A stretch of DNA of 14,533 nt. Source: an uncultured Variovorax sp. Its GTDB lineage: Bacteria > Pseudomonadota > Gammaproteobacteria > Burkholderiales > Burkholderiaceae. Within the stretch, counting starts at the first letter, position 1, and each line of letters starts with the position of its first letter. Where the stretch lies: the NCBI GenBank assembly GCA_946478645.1, contig CAMLCW010000094.1, forward strand, positions 1-14,533, written 5' to 3'. The notes under the pieces are model-generated. The model saw nothing but the letters and a program-made list of their open reading frames with translations. It was not told the origin of the DNA and did no database searches. Below are positions 7,276 through 14,533 of the stretch, piece after piece. The translations under genes were made by a program, and so were the position numbers.

Positions 7276-9003
7276 ATGTTCGACACCCTCATTCGCGGCG
7301 GCACCGTCGTCGACGGCAGCGGCCGGCCGCGCTTCACTGGCGACATCGGCATCACCGATGGCCGCATCGCCGAGGTCGGCGGCAAGCTCGGCGCGGGCAA
7401 GCGCGAGATCGACGCGCACGGCGCCATCGTCACGCCGGGCTGGGTCGACGTGCACACCCACTACGACGGCCAGGTGACCTGGGACCCCTACCTCAGCCCC
7501 TCGACCGACCACGGCGTGACCAGCGTCGTCATGGGCAACTGTGGCGTCGGCTTTGCGCCGGTGCATGCCGACAAGCGCGACTGGCTGATCAGCGTGATGG
7601 AAGGCGTGGAGGACATTCCCGGCACGGTGCTTGCGGAAGGCATCGACTGGCAGTGGGAGAGCTTTCCCGAATACCTCGACGCGCTGGAGCGCATGCCGCG
7701 CGCACTCGACGTGGGCGCGCAGATCCCGCATTCGGCGCTGCGCACCTATGTGATGGGCGAGCGCGGCATCACGCACGACGAGGCCACGCCCACCGACATC
7801 CAGGCCATGGTGCAGCTGGTGCGCGAAGGCATGCGCGCCGGCGCACTCGGCTTCTCGACCAGCCGCACCATCATCCACAAGTACCAGGGCCGCAAGTACC
7901 CGCCGGGCACCTTCGCCTCGCCCGACGAGATCCTCGGCATCGCGCGGGTGCTGGGCGAGGTCGGGCACGGCGTGTTCCAGATGACGTCGAATCACTACCA
8001 GATGGAGACCGAGTTGCCCTGGATGACGCAGCTCGCGCGCGACAACAACCTGCCCGTCGCCTTTGCGCTGGTGCAGACCGACCAGACGCCCGACACCTGG
8101 AAGCGGCTGCTCGCGGCACTCGACGAAACGCACAGGGACAACGTGCCGCTCTACGGCGCCGTGGCGGGGCGGCCGGCCGGCATCCTCATGGCCTGGCTCG
8201 GCTCGACGCACCCCTTCATGACCCATCCGCTGTGGCAGCAGATCGCGCCCCTGCCCTGGGACCAGAAGCTGGCCCGGCTGCGCGATCCGCAGGTGCGCGC
8301 GCAGCTCACCGACATGGCGGCGCTCATGGGTTCGGCGCAGTACGACACGCGCACCGCCTACCTGACGCAGAGCTTCCACAAGATGTATGCGCTGGGGGCC
8401 GAGCCCGACTACGAGCCGCCACAGGAGAACAGCATCGCCGCCATCGCCGAGCGCGACGGCCGCACGCCGCTCGAGGTGGCCTACGACATGCTGATGGACC
8501 TCGACGGCAAGGGCATCATCTACTTTCCGAGCTTCAACTACGCCTACAACGACCTGAGCCAGCTGCACGTCGAGCTGCAGCATCCACGCACGATGATGAG
8601 CCTGGCCGACGGCGGTGCGCACTGCGGCTACATCTGCGACGTGAGCATGCCGACCTACATGCTCACGCACTGGGCGCGCGACCGCCGCCGCGGCCCCACG
8701 CTGCCGCTCGAATTGATGGTGCAGCGCCAGACCCGGGACACGGCGCGCATCTACGGCCTCGAAGACCGCGGGCTGCTGCAGCCGGGCTACCTTGCCGACG
8801 TCAACATCATCGATTTCGAGCGGCTGCGCATTCCGCCGCCCTACGTGGCCTTCGACCTCCCCGCCGGGGGCCGGCGCCTGGTGCAGACCGCCGAGGGCTA
8901 CCGCGCGACGCTCAAGGCCGGCGAGACGATCATGGAAGACGGCAAGCCCACCGGCGCCTTGCCGGGCCGGCTGATGCGCGGACCGCAGCGCCGCGCCGGC
9001 TAG
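7276..9003 (+). CDS. Amidohydrolase, N-acyl-D-amino-acid deacylase-like (amidohydrolase 3 family)
   Basis: A 575-residue cytoplasmic metal-dependent hydrolase. It starts [16 protein letters not shown], the small beta-sandwich typical of the superfamily. The metal motif is V-D-V-H60-T-H62-[13 protein letters not shown] carries Cys89, equivalent to the metal-bridging Cys of D-aminoacylase. [10 protein letters not shown] supplies the conserved Asp445. The C-terminal [12 protein letters not shown] closes the beta-sandwich. The usual middle motifs SH-x-R-x-E and SHHK of classical D-aminoacylases are not seen; the matching stretch reads [11 protein letters not shown] and later AFALVQTD. It therefore belongs to a divergent subgroup, and annotation as D-aminoacylase is uncertain. 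GGAAGGA at 7261-7267 supports the ATG at 7276 over an in-frame TTG at 7252. It follows the Bug gene in one LacI-controlled operon. Confidence 0.9.
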   Translation: MFDTLIRGGTVVDGSGRPRFTGDIGITDGRIAEVGGKLGAGKREIDAHGAIVTPGWVDVHTHYDGQVTWDPYLSPSTDHGVTSVVMGNCGVGFAPVHADKRDWLISVMEGVEDIPGTVLAEGIDWQWESFPEYLDALERMPRALDVGAQIPHSALRTYVMGERGITHDEATPTDIQAMVQLVREGMRAGALGFSTSRTIIHKYQGRKYPPGTFASPDEILGIARVLGEVGHGVFQMTSNHYQMETELPWMTQLARDNNLPVAFALVQTDQTPDTWKRLLAALDETHRDNVPLYGAVAGRPAGILMAWLGSTHPFMTHPLWQQIAPLPWDQKLARLRDPQVRAQLTDMAALMGSAQYDTRTAYLTQSFHKMYALGAEPDYEPPQENSIAAIAERDGRTPLEVAYDMLMDLDGKGIIYFPSFNYAYNDLSQLHVELQHPRTMMSLADGGAHCGYICDVSMPTYMLTHWARDRRRGPTLPLELMVQRQTRDTARIYGLEDRGLLQPGYLADVNIIDFERLRIPPPYVAFDLPAGGRRLVQTAEGYRATLKAGETIMEDGKPTGALPGRLMRGPQRRAG

Positions 9004-9015
9004 ATCGCCGGTCGG

Positions 9016-10461
9016 CTAGACGCGGATCACGCGCCCCGGGTTCAGGATGTTCTTCGGGTCGAGCCCGCGCTTGACCGCGCGCATCATCTCGAGCGCCACG
9101 GGCGACTTGTGCTTCTCGAGCTTGTCGACCTTGAGCGAGCCGACGCCATGCTCGGCCGAGAACGAGCCGCCGAACTTCTCGACCGCGTCGTACACCAGCG
9201 TGTTGATGCGCGCTTCCTCGTTCTGGAGGAAGGCGCGGGTGTCGATGTTCTCGGGCGCCTGCACGTTGTAGTGCAGGTTGCCGTCGCCCAGGTGGCCGAA
9301 GTTGACCAGGCGCACGCCCGCGATCTCGCGCGCGAGCAGCGCGTCGGTCTCGGCCACGAAGGCCGGGATGCGCGACACCGGAATCGAGATGTCGTGCTTG
9401 ATGTTCAGGCCTTCCTCGGCCTGCGCGAGCGGAATGCTCTCGCGGATGTGCCAGAGCTGGTGCGCCTGCGTGAGGTTCTCGGCCACCACCGCATCGGTCA
9501 CGCAACCGTCCTCGAACGCGGTTTCGAGCAGCGCCTCGAAGCGCGCGCGCGCATGGTCTTCCGATTCGTTGTCGGAGTTCTCCAACAACACGCAGTACGG
9601 CACCGCTTCGTCTGCGATGAAAGGCACGCGCAATTGCGGCATGTGCTTGTCGACCAGGCTCAGCGCAAAGCGGCCCATGACCTCGAAGCCCGTGAGACCC
9701 GCGCCCAGATGCTTGTGCGCGAGGCCCAGCAGCGTGACCGCATGGTCGAGCGACGGCACCGCGGCCCAGGCCGTGAGCTGCGCGGCGGGCAGCGGGTAGA
9801 GCTTCATGGTCGCGGCGGTGATGATGCCGAGCGTGCCTTCGCTGCCGATCATCAGGTCGCGCAGGTCGTAGCCCGTGTTGTCCTTGCGCAGGCCGCTGGT
9901 GCCGTGCCAGATCTCGCCCTGGGCCGTGACCACCTCGAGGCCGAGGCAGAGCTCGCGCGTGTTGCCGTAGCGCACTACCTGCGTGCCGCCCGCGTTGGTC
10001 GCGAGGTTGCCGCCGATGGTGCAGCTGCCCTCGGCCGCCAGGCTCAGCGGGAACAGGAAGCCCTGCTTCTCCGCGGTTTCCTGCAGCGTCTGCAGGATGC
10101 AGCCGGCTTCCACGGTCATCGTGAGGTTGGCGGCGTCGACCGCGCGGATGGCGTTGAGCCGCTGCAGGCTCAGCACCACCTGCGTGCCGCTGTCGTCGGG
10201 AATCGAACCCACGGCCAGCCCGGTGTTGCCGCCCTGCGGCACGATGGCCGTGCCGGCGGCGGCGCAGGCCTTGACCACCTCGGCCACCTGCGCGGCATCG
10301 GCCGGCCGCACCACGGCCAGCGACTTGCCGCGCGCGCGCTTGCGCCAGTCCTGCTCGTAGGCGGCGAGGTCGCCGTCGGTCAGCACATGGGCCGCGCCGA
10401 CGATGGCGCGCAGCCTGTCGAGCAATGCGGTTGCAGCAGCAGGAGAGGAAGAAGAGTTCAT
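9016..10461 (-). CDS. FAD-linked dehydrogenase, GlcD/D-lactate dehydrogenase-like
   Basis: A 481-residue flavoprotein of the GlcD / D-2-hydroxyacid dehydrogenase group. The N-terminal PCMH-type FAD-binding domain shows PQGGNTGLAVG at 75-85, EGSCTIGGNLATNAGG, RYGNTRELCLGLEVVT and IGSEGTLGIIT. The C-terminal substrate domain shows GHLGDGNLHYN at 389-399, SAEHGVGSLK at 435-444 and the closing DPKNILNPGRV. These enzymes oxidise D-lactate, glycolate, D-2-hydroxyglutarate or similar acids and pass electrons to a carrier. The exact substrate is not evident, and no GlcE/GlcF partners are present, so it is more like the single-subunit enzymes. Its ATG overlaps the stop of the upstream DUF2069 gene in an ATGA arrangement, so the two are translationally coupled. 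It converges on the amidohydrolase with 12 bp between stops and no terminator hairpin. Confidence 0.93.
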   Translation of the reverse strand: MNSSSSPAAATALLDRLRAIVGAAHVLTDGDLAAYEQDWRKRARGKSLAVVRPADAAQVAEVVKACAAAGTAIVPQGGNTGLAVGSIPDDSGTQVVLSLQRLNAIRAVDAANLTMTVEAGCILQTLQETAEKQGFLFPLSLAAEGSCTIGGNLATNAGGTQVVRYGNTRELCLGLEVVTAQGEIWHGTSGLRKDNTGYDLRDLMIGSEGTLGIITAATMKLYPLPAAQLTAWAAVPSLDHAVTLLGLAHKHLGAGLTGFEVMGRFALSLVDKHMPQLRVPFIADEAVPYCVLLENSDNESEDHARARFEALLETAFEDGCVTDAVVAENLTQAHQLWHIRESIPLAQAEEGLNIKHDISIPVSRIPAFVAETDALLAREIAGVRLVNFGHLGDGNLHYNVQAPENIDTRAFLQNEEARINTLVYDAVEKFGGSFSAEHGVGSLKVDKLEKHKSPVALEMMRAVKRGLDPKNILNPGRVIRV

Positions 10462-10883
10462 GGTGCAGAAGCTTCCAGGGGGCGGGCCGCGGCGGCGGCC
10501 TTGGCATGCCGAAGGCGCAGGCGCACGTGCAGCGCGCAGGCGGTGAAGAGCAGCAGGCACAGCAGCACCTCGACCAGCGCGAGCACCTGCCCGACGCCGT
10601 TGGTGTCGCTCCAGGCGCGCACCACGCCTTCGGTGAAATATAGCCAGATCATCAGGCTGACCCAGCGGTAGGTGTACATGCGGTTCTTCCACAGGCCCGC
10701 GAGCGGGATCACCAGCGGCAGCACCTTGAGCGCGAGCAGCGAGCCGCCGGGCCGCAGCGGCGCGAGCCACAGCTCCCACGCCAGGCCGAGCACGATCAGG
10801 CCGACGACGCTGCCGACGGCGAGCCAGCGCGTGGCCGCGACCGAAGGGGAGGGATGAGGCTGCGGCGGCGGAGGGGATTTCAT
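10458..10883 (-). CDS. DUF2069 family small inner-membrane protein
   Basis: A 141-residue integral membrane protein. A Pro-rich N-terminus (MKSPPPPQPHPSP) is followed by about four hydrophobic segments at 21-40, 48-64, 73-85 and 98-120. The conserved GLWKNRMYTYRWVSLMIWLYFTEG core, including the WxNRxYTYRW pattern, is the signature I associate with DUF2069. The tail is basic and Ala-rich. Its function is unknown. I chose the ATG at 10883; an in-frame GTG at 10895 would add four residues (MPPS), and neither has a clear ribosome-binding site. Its stop overlaps the start of the FAD-linked dehydrogenase by four bases (ATGA). It diverges from the YihY-family gene at 10937. Confidence 0.88.
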   Translation of the reverse strand: MKSPPPPQPHPSPSVAATRWLAVGSVVGLIVLGLAWELWLAPLRPGGSLLALKVLPLVIPLAGLWKNRMYTYRWVSLMIWLYFTEGVVRAWSDTNGVGQVLALVEVLLCLLLFTACALHVRLRLRHAKAAAAARPLEASAP

Positions 10884-10935
10884 GGACGGAGGCACCGCGG
10901 GATCGGCTGGGAAAAGGAGCGGGAGGCTCGGTTCT

Positions 10936-10941
10936 TATGAT
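10936..10941 (+). promoter_or_regulatory. -10-like box upstream of the YihY-family gene
   Basis: TATGAT matches TATAAT at 5 of 6 positions and ends 7 bp before the ATG at 10949. No convincing -35 box lies 16-19 bp upstream. If this is the promoter, the mRNA would begin at the ATG at 10949 and be leaderless. The competing start at 10937 instead has GGGAGG at 10921-10926 as a ribosome-binding site. Confidence 0.3.
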
Positions 10942-12148
10942 ACCGGCCATGAACCGTCGCCAGCTCTGGAGGGATCTTTCGCGCTTTCCGTGGCGCAACA
11001 CCGCCGCGGTGCTCGGCGAGCGCTTTCGCGAAGACCGGCTCGGCCCCACCGCGAGCAGCCTGACCTTCACCACCACCATCGCGATGGTGCCGTTCTTCAC
11101 GGTGGCGCTGGCGCTGTTCACTGTGTTCCCGATGTTCGCCGAGCTCCAGGGCCGGCTGCAGCGCTGGCTCATCCAGAGCCTGATCCCCGACAACATCGCG
11201 CGCCAGGTGCTGGGCTACCTGAACCAGTTCGCGAGCAAGGCCAGCGGGCTCGGCATCGCGGGCCTGGTGGTGCTGCTGATCACCGCGATCGCGTTGATCC
11301 TCACGATCGACCGCACGCTCAACAACATCTGGCGCGTGCGGTCGCCGCGGCCATTCGCGCAGCGCGTGCTGATCTACTGGGCCGCGATCACGCTCGGCCC
11401 GCTGGTGCTTGCCGTGAGCCTTTCCACCACCTCCTACGTGTTCGCGGTCTCGCGCGACGTGGTGGGCGGCGGCATCGTCAAGCTGCTTTTCGACACCTTC
11501 GAGTTCGTGCTGCTGGCCGCGGGCATGGCCTCGCTCTACCACTACGTGCCCAACACGCATGTGCGCTGGTCGCACGCCTGGGCCGGCGGCATCTTCGTGG
11601 CGGCGGCGATCGAGATCGCCAAGCGCGTGCTCGGCTACTACCTGAGCCTGGTGCCGACCTATTCGGTGCTCTATGGGGCGTTTGCCACCGTGCCGATCCT
11701 GCTGGTGTGGATCTACGTGGCGTGGGTGATCGTGCTGCTGGGCGCCGTGATCGCGGCCTACCTGCCGAGCCTTCTGACCGGCGTGGCGCGCCGCGGCGGC
11801 CGCGCCGGGTGGCCGTTGCAGCTCGCGCTCGAGGCGCTGCAGCACCTGGCGCGTGCGCGCGCGATGCCGGCCAAGGGCATGGGCGCGAGCGAGCTGGTGC
11901 GGCGGATGCGGGTCGACGCGCTGCAACTGGTGCCGGTGCTCGAGACGCTGGTGGCGCTCGACTGGATCGCGCCGCTGGCCGAGGAGGCCCCGGGCGACGA
12001 TCCGCGCTACGTGCTGCTGGCCGATCCGTCGACACCGCTCGAACCGCTGCTGTGCGAGCTGCTGATGCCGCGTGCCGAGCCGCTCGAGGACCTGTGGCAG
12101 AAAGGGCCGCTGCGCTCGCTGCGGCTGGGCGACGTGCTGCTGGTCTGA
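10937..12148 (+). CDS. YihY/BrkB-family inner-membrane protein with C-terminal extension
   Basis: A 403-residue polytopic membrane protein. The family core covers about residues 10-285: RFREDRLGPTASSLTFTTTIAMVPFF, then LTIDRTLNNIWRV, a transmembrane run at 145-170, LYHYVPNTHVRWSHAWAGG, and YSVLYGAFATVPILLVWIYVAW before the last segment, giving about six helices. The family was once called RNase BN by mistake; its real role is unclear, possibly in transport or envelope function. E. coli YihY has about 290 residues, so the 110-120 residue soluble tail (GASELVRRMRVDALQLVPVL, then RYVLLADPSTPLEPLLCELL) is an extension that looks winged-helix-like. The start is at 10937 or 10949; 10937 has the better-spaced GGGAGG. 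It diverges from the DUF2069 gene. Confidence 0.92.
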   Translation: MIPAMNRRQLWRDLSRFPWRNTAAVLGERFREDRLGPTASSLTFTTTIAMVPFFTVALALFTVFPMFAELQGRLQRWLIQSLIPDNIARQVLGYLNQFASKASGLGIAGLVVLLITAIALILTIDRTLNNIWRVRSPRPFAQRVLIYWAAITLGPLVLAVSLSTTSYVFAVSRDVVGGGIVKLLFDTFEFVLLAAGMASLYHYVPNTHVRWSHAWAGGIFVAAAIEIAKRVLGYYLSLVPTYSVLYGAFATVPILLVWIYVAWVIVLLGAVIAAYLPSLLTGVARRGGRAGWPLQLALEALQHLARARAMPAKGMGASELVRRMRVDALQLVPVLETLVALDWIAPLAEEAPGDDPRYVLLADPSTPLEPLLCELLMPRAEPLEDLWQKGPLRSLRLGDVLLV

Positions 12149-12174
12149 GGCCGGCGTGCGCGGGGCAGTTTGTC

Positions 12175-12200
12175 CATAATAGCCAGGGCATTTCAGCCCT
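12175..12200 (+). promoter_or_regulatory. -10-like box and small hairpin before the thioredoxin-like gene
   Basis: CATAAT (12175-12180, 5/6 match to TATAAT) sits in the 74-bp gap after the YihY-family gene. A small inverted repeat, AGGGC-ATTTCA-GCCCT, follows at 12185-12200, in the would-be leader. No good -35 box is seen. The thioredoxin-like gene could therefore have its own weak promoter or be read through from the gene upstream. Confidence 0.25.
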
Positions 12201-12222
12201 TCACCTTGTCACCGGACCTGAC

Positions 12223-12600
12223 TTGAGCGCTCTTCCCGACGCCCCCGAATCCGCCGGCTCGCCCATGCCCTGGGTCGTCTGCCTCTGCGCCGAGTGGTGC
12301 GGCACCTGCCGCGACTACCGGCCGCTGATGGCCCAGGTGGCGCGCGCGCATCCGCAGTTCCGCTTTGCCTGGGTCGACATCGAGGACCATGCCGAACTGG
12401 CCGACGCCTTCGACGTCGAGACCTTTCCCACCTTGCTGATCGCCGGTACCGACGGCACGCGCTTTCTCGGCCCGCTGCTGCCGCATGCCGAAACCCTGTC
12501 GCGCATGCTCGGCGCGCTGCAGCCGCCGCAGCCTTCGAGCCTGGACGTCGACCTGCTGCTGGCGGTGCTCGAGAAGCGCCCGGCCGAGTTCGCGGTCTGA
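12223..12600 (+). CDS. Thioredoxin-fold protein (TTG start)
   Basis: A 125-residue cytoplasmic thioredoxin-like protein. The active site is LCAEWCGTCRDYRPLM, with Cys26 and Cys29. FAWVDIEDHAELADAFDVETFPTLLI follows, including the cis-Pro (Pro69) of the thioredoxin fold. CGTC replaces the CGPC of classical thioredoxin, which usually changes the redox potential. The C-terminal 25 residues (PPQPSSLDVDLLLAVLEKR) form an extra amphipathic helix. I see no signal peptide. No ATG lies in frame before Met15 (12265), and starting there would leave only five residues before the first beta strand. TTG at 12223 is therefore the more likely start, without a strong ribosome-binding site. The substrate is unknown. 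The gene follows YihY on the same strand and converges on the LysR gene with 8 bp between stops. Confidence 0.85.
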   Translation: MSALPDAPESAGSPMPWVVCLCAEWCGTCRDYRPLMAQVARAHPQFRFAWVDIEDHAELADAFDVETFPTLLIAGTDGTRFLGPLLPHAETLSRMLGALQPPQPSSLDVDLLLAVLEKRPAEFAV

Positions 12601-12608
12601 GTTGAGGT

Positions 12609-13550
12609 TCAGGCGGCGCCCGAACGCGCGCGCCCCAGCTTGCGCCGGTCCGCACTGGCAATGGCACCCACCAGGTGCCGCACGAACGCCTGTGCCAGCG
12701 GTGTGAGCGTACGGCCGTCGAGCGCCAGCACCTGCAATTGCCGTTGCTGCAGCGGCGCCTCGGCGAAGGGGCGCGCCACCACCGTGCCGTCATCGATCAG
12801 GTGCGTCACCGTGAGATGCCCCGAGAGCATCACGTCGGGCGTGCGCAGCAGCGACAGCAGCACCGACGAGAAGTTGCTCACGAAGATGGCGCGGTACTGC
12901 AGGCCCTGCAGGCTGCAGGCCTGGTCGAACAGCTGCCGCGCGGTCACGCCCTTGTCGCCCACCGCGAGCGGATAGCGCACGGCCTGCGCCACCGATACCA
13001 CGCGCTGGCGCGCCAGCGGATGGTCGGGGCGCAGCACCGCGAACACCGGTGCAATGGCCGAGTGCTCGATCCGCAGGCCAGGCTCCGGCGCCACCACGTA
13101 CTTGAGCGCGATGTCGGCCTCGCCGCGCGCCAGCAGGGTGCTCACGCCATCGGGCGGGCCGACGTGAAGCTCGAGTTGCGTGCCGGGGTGCGCGGTCTCG
13201 AAAGCGCGGATGACCTGCGGCATGAAGTACGCGGCGAAACCGTCGGTGCAGGCCATGCGGATGCGTTGCGCGCCGCGGCCGCCCAGATCGCGCACTTGCT
13301 CGATGACCTGCTCGATGTCGAGCTGCGCATTGCGCAGGTGCGCTGCGAGGCGCTCGCCTGCCGGGGTGAGCGCCATGCCGCGCGCATGGCGCTCGAACAG
13401 CGGCGTGCCCAAGCTGTCCTCGAGCCGGGTGATCTGGCGGCTTACCGCCGAAGAGGCCACGAAGAGCCGCGCGGCGGCCTGGCTGACCGAGCCGCTGCGG
13501 GCCACTTCCAGGAAGTGGCGCATCGGGATGCTGAGGAGCGGCGGTGCCAT
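12609..13550 (-). CDS. LysR-family transcriptional regulator
   Basis: A 313-residue regulator. The winged helix-turn-helix at about 5-60 reads MRHFLEVARSGSVSQAAARL, then VASSAVSRQITRLE and GTPLFERHARGM. The effector domain includes RIRMACTDGFAAYFMPQVI, LARGEADIALKY and VFAVLRPDHPLARQR, with ALDGRTLTPLAQAFVRHL near the end. It diverges from the M20 metallopeptidase gene at 13671 across 120 bp, so that gene is the probable target. No Shine-Dalgarno sequence is visible before the ATG at 13550; an in-frame ATG at 13523 is possible but would cut into the first helix. The effector is unknown, plausibly the peptidase substrate or product. The stop lies 8 bp from that of the thioredoxin-like gene, with no terminator hairpin. 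Confidence 0.94.
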   Translation of the reverse strand: MAPPLLSIPMRHFLEVARSGSVSQAAARLFVASSAVSRQITRLEDSLGTPLFERHARGMALTPAGERLAAHLRNAQLDIEQVIEQVRDLGGRGAQRIRMACTDGFAAYFMPQVIRAFETAHPGTQLELHVGPPDGVSTLLARGEADIALKYVVAPEPGLRIEHSAIAPVFAVLRPDHPLARQRVVSVAQAVRYPLAVGDKGVTARQLFDQACSLQGLQYRAIFVSNFSSVLLSLLRTPDVMLSGHLTVTHLIDDGTVVARPFAEAPLQQRQLQVLALDGRTLTPLAQAFVRHLVGAIASADRRKLGRARSGAA

Positions 13551-13621
13551 GGCGGTGGAACGGTTGGGGGAGCGTTGCTTTCAAGGCAATGGTAGCTTGC
13601 GAATTCGGTGCTGGAAGCATT

Positions 13622-13633
13622 GGCCTTCAGGCC
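13622..13633. promoter_or_regulatory. Inverted repeat in the LysR/M20 intergenic region
   Basis: GGCCT-TC-AGGCC is a 5-bp inverted repeat with a 2-bp centre, lying 38 bp before the peptidase ATG in the 120-bp divergent gap (13551-13670). It could be part of the regulator's site, but it is short for this GC-rich DNA. No convincing promoter boxes were found in this gap. Confidence 0.25.
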
Positions 13634-13670
13634 TTGTACTTGCTGCATTCCACGGGAACAGGAAATCCGC

Positions 13671-14533
13671 ATGCAACGTAACGACAGCCTCGCCGCGGCC
13701 GCCGCCTATTTCGACGATGGCAGCTTTTTTGCCGACCTGCAGCGGCGCGTCGCCTTTCGCACCGAAAGCGACACCGGCGCCGCCACCCCCGCCCCCGCCC
13801 TCGGCGCCTACCTGCGCGACGAAATGGTGCCGCCGCTGGCGGCGCTGGGTTTCGAATGCGAGATCGTCGAGAACCCGGTGGCGGGCGGCGGCCCGTTCCT
13901 GATCGCGCGCCGGATCGAGGACCCGGCCCTGCCCACCGTGCTGAGCTACGGCCACGGCGACGTGGTCAGCGGGCAGGACGCGCAGTGGGAGGAAGGCCTC
14001 GGGCCATGGGCGCTCACCGTGCGCGGCGAACGCTGGTACGGGCGCGGTACGGCCGACAACAAGGGCCAGCACAGCATCGCGCTGGGCGGCCTGGCCGCCG
14101 CGCTGCAGGCGCGCGGCGGGCACCTGGGCTACAACGTCACGTGGCTCATCGAGACGGGCGAGGAGGCCGCGTCGCCCGGGCTGCATGCCGTGTGCGAACA
14201 GCAGCGCGAGCGGCTGGGCGCCGACCTGTTCATCGCGAGCGACGGGCCGCGCGTGAGCGCCGAGCGGCCCACGCTGTTCCTCGGTTCGCGCGGTGCCGTC
14301 AACTTCAGCCTGCGGCTGCGTGCGCGCTCGCGGGGCTATCACTCGGGCAACTGGGGCGGCGTGCTCGTCAATCCCGCGACGGTGCTGAGCCATGCCGTGG
14401 CGTCGCTGGTGGATGCGCGCGGCTGCATCCTGGTCGAGGCGCTGCGCCCGCCGGCCATTCCCGCGGCCGTGCGCGAGGCGCTGGCCACGATCGCGATCGG
14501 CGGCGGCGCGGACGACCCGGCACTGGACCCGGA
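13671..14533 (+). CDS. M20-family metallopeptidase (3' end cut by window edge)
   Basis: The first 287 residues of an M20/M28-type zinc hydrolase (ArgE/DapE/CPG2-like group), continuing past the window. Metal and catalytic motifs are in order: SYGHGDVV (His95, with Asp97), GRGTADNKGQH (bridging Asp129), ETGEEAASPG (catalytic Glu164, metal Glu165) and IASDGP (Asp191). After these comes the start of the dimerisation domain (FLGSRGAVNFSLRLRARSRGYHSG, with the conserved His). Such enzymes remove amino acids or acyl groups from small peptides or N-acyl amino acids in the cytoplasm; the substrate is not clear. AGGAAA at 13660-13665 is a good ribosome-binding site for the ATG at 13671. It diverges from a LysR regulator that probably controls it. 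Confidence 0.94.
   Translation, partial: MQRNDSLAAAAAYFDDGSFFADLQRRVAFRTESDTGAATPAPALGAYLRDEMVPPLAALGFECEIVENPVAGGGPFLIARRIEDPALPTVLSYGHGDVVSGQDAQWEEGLGPWALTVRGERWYGRGTADNKGQHSIALGGLAAALQARGGHLGYNVTWLIETGEEAASPGLHAVCEQQRERLGADLFIASDGPRVSAERPTLFLGSRGAVNFSLRLRARSRGYHSGNWGGVLVNPATVLSHAVASLVDARGCILVEALRPPAIPAAVREALATIAIGGGADDPALDP

Noticed and set aside
6832..8670. A 612-residue minus-strand frame opposite the second Bug gene and the amidohydrolase
   Set aside because: The same GC-driven antisense shadow; both plus-strand genes carry clear family motifs over the whole interval.
9001..9018. A terminator between the convergent amidohydrolase and dehydrogenase genes
   Set aside because: Only about 12 bp separate the stops, with no stem followed by a T-run. 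The same holds at 5009-5026 and 12601-12608.
9109..10671. A 520-residue plus-strand frame opposite the FAD-linked dehydrogenase
   Set aside because: The minus-strand protein has the full set of FAD-binding and C-terminal motifs; this frame shows none and has shadow-like composition.
10937..12148. Calling the YihY-family protein ribonuclease BN
   Set aside because: That name comes from an old misassignment; RNase BN is the rbn/elaC product, and no nuclease motif is present here.
10882..12600. A 572-residue plus-strand frame that ends in the thioredoxin-like domain, suggesting a fusion protein
   Set aside because: Before 12223 the translation is Arg/Ala-rich shadow of the YihY gene in another frame. 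Only the last 125 residues are real coding sequence.

Overview
The window is uniformly GC-rich and densely coded, with short intergenic gaps. It carries orphan Bug/TctC-type periplasmic binding proteins next to LysR or LacI regulators, and a DUF2069 gene, a YihY gene and a small thioredoxin-like gene close together. This mix is typical of Burkholderiales, most likely Comamonadaceae such as Variovorax. That placement is an inference from gene content; there is no rRNA or marker gene to confirm it. I see no tRNA, rRNA, insertion sequence, phage gene, CRISPR array or obvious transferred island.

Region 1 (1-2668): a LysR regulator, cut by the left edge, diverges from a Bug-type solute-binding protein. 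The binding-protein gene overlaps a downstream SnoaL/NTF2-like protein gene. The binding-protein promoter looks good, and its -10 box lies 7 bp before the ATG, which suggests a leaderless or nearly leaderless mRNA.

Region 2 (2759-5008): a lone 749-residue protein of unknown function, with one canonical EF-hand-type loop near its N-terminus and three predicted membrane segments near its C-terminus. It is the least explained gene here.

Region 3 (5027-9003): a LacI-family regulator diverges from a second Bug-type binding protein, followed by an amidohydrolase of the N-acyl-D-amino-acid deacylase superfamily. The space between the divergent genes holds a perfect 14-bp LacI-type operator and a second, imperfect one. 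This looks like a self-contained, ligand-induced capture-and-hydrolyse unit whose substrate is unknown.

Region 4 (9016-12600): on the minus strand, a DUF2069 membrane protein is translationally coupled to a GlcD-like FAD-linked dehydrogenase. Divergent from it are a YihY/BrkB membrane protein with a long C-terminal extension and a small thioredoxin-fold protein that probably starts at TTG.

Region 5 (12609-14533): a LysR regulator diverges from an M20-family metallopeptidase that runs off the right edge.

The recurring theme is small catabolic modules, each with a dedicated regulator beside a binding protein or hydrolase. No TctA/TctB membrane transporter genes are present, so the two binding proteins would need a partner encoded elsewhere. 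Nothing here is clearly a new defence or mobile system. The best candidates for new biology are the 749-residue EF-hand membrane protein and the LacI/Bug/amidohydrolase module.
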